Of a stretch of DNA of 64,000 nucleotides, positions 62,665 through 64,000 are shown one piece after another. Origin of the DNA: Flavobacterium aquatile LMG 4008 = ATCC 11947 (GTDB lineage: Bacteria; Bacteroidota; Bacteroidia; Flavobacteriales; Flavobacteriaceae). Every line of letters starts with the position of its first letter. Positions within the stretch are counted from its first letter, which is position 1. The notes below the pieces were generated by a model, which did not search any database, was not told where the DNA came from, and worked only from the letters and a program-made list of their open reading frames with translations. The DNA lies in assembly GCF_000757385.1 (NCBI RefSeq), contig NZ_JRHH01000004.1, forward strand, positions 372,001 through 436,000. The letters are read 5' to 3'. The position numbers and the translations under genes are program-made.

Positions 62665-63771
62665 TTAATTATTATTTTTCAATGCGTCATTTAAATTAAT
62701 GCTCTTTTCATTTTTAAAAGCTACTACAAAAGCACTTTTATATCCTTTACTGACTGCTATTTCTTGCATTTTCTTAGCTTCATCATAACTTGATGTTGCA
62801 CCATAAAAATACTTATATAATGTACTGCTTTTCGTTAAAGAAATGTTATTTAAACCTTTAAAATTTTTAGAAACTAAATCCAATTTAGTAGAACTTGCAG
62901 CAATTTGAACTTTAAAAACCACTTCATTAGGATTTGATGGTTTAGAAAACTCAACTTCTTTTTTGGTATAAACTTGTTCGCTACTAGCTGTTAATCTGCC
63001 ATCACCAAAATATTCGTTTTTGTAATTGATGATTGCATCGGCTATTTCATTTGCCATTTTTTCTTGACCAGCATCTGAGTTTAGAAATTTTCCTTCTTCT
63101 TTGTTAGATAAAAAACCCAATTCAATGAGAACACTTGGCATGTAAGCAGCATCTAAAACCCATAACGGCTGTTGCTTTACACCACGAGTTTTTCTTTTTA
63201 AATTATGCGTGAAATTATTCTGAATTTTATTAGCTAAATTGATACTACTATTGAGGTTGTCTTCTTGCATAATAGTTAAGCCTATTAATGATTCAGGATT
63301 TTTAGGATTAAAACCTTTGTAGGTTTCCTTATAATTATCCTCCAAATAAATTACCGAGTTTTCGCTTTTTGCCACTTCAAGATTCATATCTGTTCGTGAC
63401 AAACCCATAACAAATGTTTCTGTACCCGATGGACCAAAGTTTTTAACCGAATTACAATGAATGGATACGAATAAATTAGCATCATTCTTATTTGCTATTT
63501 TCGGACGGTTGGCCAACTCAATAAATTCATCGGAAACTCTGGTATAAATTACTTTAAAGTCTTTATCTTTTTCTAATTGCTTGCCTACTTTTAAAGTAGT
63601 TTTCAGTGCAATATCTTTCTCTTTAAATCCGTGGTACATATTTCCAGGATCTTTTCCACCATGACCAGCATCAAGAATAATTACGAACTTTTTATTCTGA
63701 GAATAAATGGTGTTCCCAAAAATAAAAGTTAAAAACAGTAGTAATATAGTGAAATTATATCTAATTTTCAT
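62665..63771 (-). CDS. N-acetylmuramoyl-L-alanine amidase, paralogue
   Basis: The domain order is as in the neighbouring gene: signal peptide, Amidase_3 core (LDAGHGGKDPGNMYHG, KEKDIALK, SIHCNSV, LIELGFLSN) and SPOR-like tail (FKVQIAASSTKLDLVSKNFK). The two proteins align along their whole length, indicating tandem duplication. It is 368 residues long and has a promoter region shared with the divergent LptD-like gene. Confidence 0.92.
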   Translation of the reverse strand: MKIRYNFTILLLFLTFIFGNTIYSQNKKFVIILDAGHGGKDPGNMYHGFKEKDIALKTTLKVGKQLEKDKDFKVIYTRVSDEFIELANRPKIANKNDANLFVSIHCNSVKNFGPSGTETFVMGLSRTDMNLEVAKSENSVIYLEDNYKETYKGFNPKNPESLIGLTIMQEDNLNSSINLANKIQNNFTHNLKRKTRGVKQQPLWVLDAAYMPSVLIELGFLSNKEEGKFLNSDAGQEKMANEIADAIINYKNEYFGDGRLTASSEQVYTKKEVEFSKPSNPNEVVFKVQIAASSTKLDLVSKNFKGLNNISLTKSSTLYKYFYGATSSYDEAKKMQEIAVSKGYKSAFVVAFKNEKSINLNDALKNNN

Positions 63772-63822
63772 TGTTAACGTTAATTTTAATTAAAACTGCT
63801 AGTTTATAATTTTATTATTTGT

Positions 63823-63830
63823 CTATTTTT
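63823..63830 (+). promoter_or_regulatory. -7 element of lptD-like gene
   Basis: TATTTTTG fits TAnnTTTG about 22 bases before the first possible start codon at 63852. Confidence 0.4.
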
Positions 63831-63851
63831 GACGAAAAATAATATGTAAGT

Positions 63852-64000
63852 TTGGCAGTTCAAAAATCAAGCCATATTTTTACAAAAATAGTATTAAAAC
63901 CTTTGCGTACAAACTTATTTTATATCGTTTTATTAGCCTATTTCCTAACAATTGGAAGTACACAATTATATTCGCAAGAATTACCAAAAAAGTCACAACC
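63852..64000 (+). CDS. LptD-like LPS assembly protein, N-terminal fragment
   Basis: A frame opens after the stop at 63840-63842, with a TTG at 63852 as the likely start. It encodes VQKSSHIFTKIVLKPLRTN, then a hydrophobic signal segment ending STQLYSQ and the start of a mature region (ELPKKSQ). This resembles the beginning of flavobacterial LptD-like proteins that lie divergent from an amidase gene. The remainder lies beyond the window, so the call rests on the N-terminus and context. Confidence 0.6.
   Translation, partial: MAVQKSSHIFTKIVLKPLRTNLFYIVLLAYFLTIGSTQLYSQELPKKSQ

Overview
The window looks like chromosome from a flavobacterium (Bacteroidota, Flavobacteriaceae). The DNA is AT-rich. 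Start regions carry the Bacteroidota -7 element TAnnTTTG rather than Shine-Dalgarno sites. There is a type IX secretion (T9SS) type A sorting domain, a BshA bacillithiol enzyme, a GH92 exo-mannosidase, a Smr-less MutS2, and several intergenic repeat types that I associate with Flavobacterium. No rRNA, tRNA, transposase, integrase or CRISPR array was found. The assignment to a genus is inference; no marker gene is present.

Layout. (1) 1-8.9 kb is an accessory stretch of mostly single plus-strand genes, many with signal peptides: the end of a serine hydrolase, a rhomboid protease, a TPR protein, an NTF2-like protein, an alpha/beta hydrolase, unknowns and a DUF389 membrane protein. The spacers resemble integron-cassette spacers. 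(2) 9.0-21.2 kb is a plus-strand catabolic cluster: flavin reductase, a monooxygenase/old-yellow-enzyme fusion, an aryl-CoA ligase, an FMN-binding glutamate-synthase-like protein, a thioesterase, a nitrilase-superfamily enzyme, a gentisate-dioxygenase-like cupin, a fumarylpyruvate-hydrolase-like protein, a maleate-isomerase-like protein and a pterin carbinolamine dehydratase. Read together they suggest CoA activation of anthranilate (or salicylate), 5-hydroxylation, CoA removal, ring cleavage next to the carboxylate, and release of pyruvate plus a C4 acid. The nitrilase and maleate isomerase fit an amide intermediate better than a salicylate route. (3) 21.2-30.3 kb holds GH92, a YgiN/MdaB-like pair with a divergent LysR regulator, a DUF885 lipoprotein, small proteins and a fused branched-chain 2-oxoacid dehydrogenase E1.

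(4) 30.3-38.0 kb is repeat-rich accessory DNA. It has three kinds of tandem array, a class III nucleotide cyclase, a PD-(D/E)XK nuclease, a 2OG-Fe(II) oxygenase, and a GxxExxY protein set between repeat arrays. (5) 38.0-45.9 kb has small housekeeping and accessory genes (SUI1-like factor, nucleoside phosphorylase, VOC, GNAT, THI5-like, transglutaminase-like, ung, mutS2, DCC family). Several are preceded by 7-bp tandem repeats. (6) 46-64 kb is mostly minus-strand core and envelope genes: a T9SS cargo protein, a dicarboxylate symporter, aroC, an LpxH-like phosphoesterase, bshA, a GH3/serine-hydrolase fusion, an HdrB/HdrC-like iron-sulfur pair, an MlaD-like protein, two tandem amidases, and the start of a divergent LptD-like gene cut by the window edge.

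All functions are read from sequence motifs without database searches. Substrate assignments in the catabolic cluster and any defence role for the cyclase/nuclease pair are inferences.
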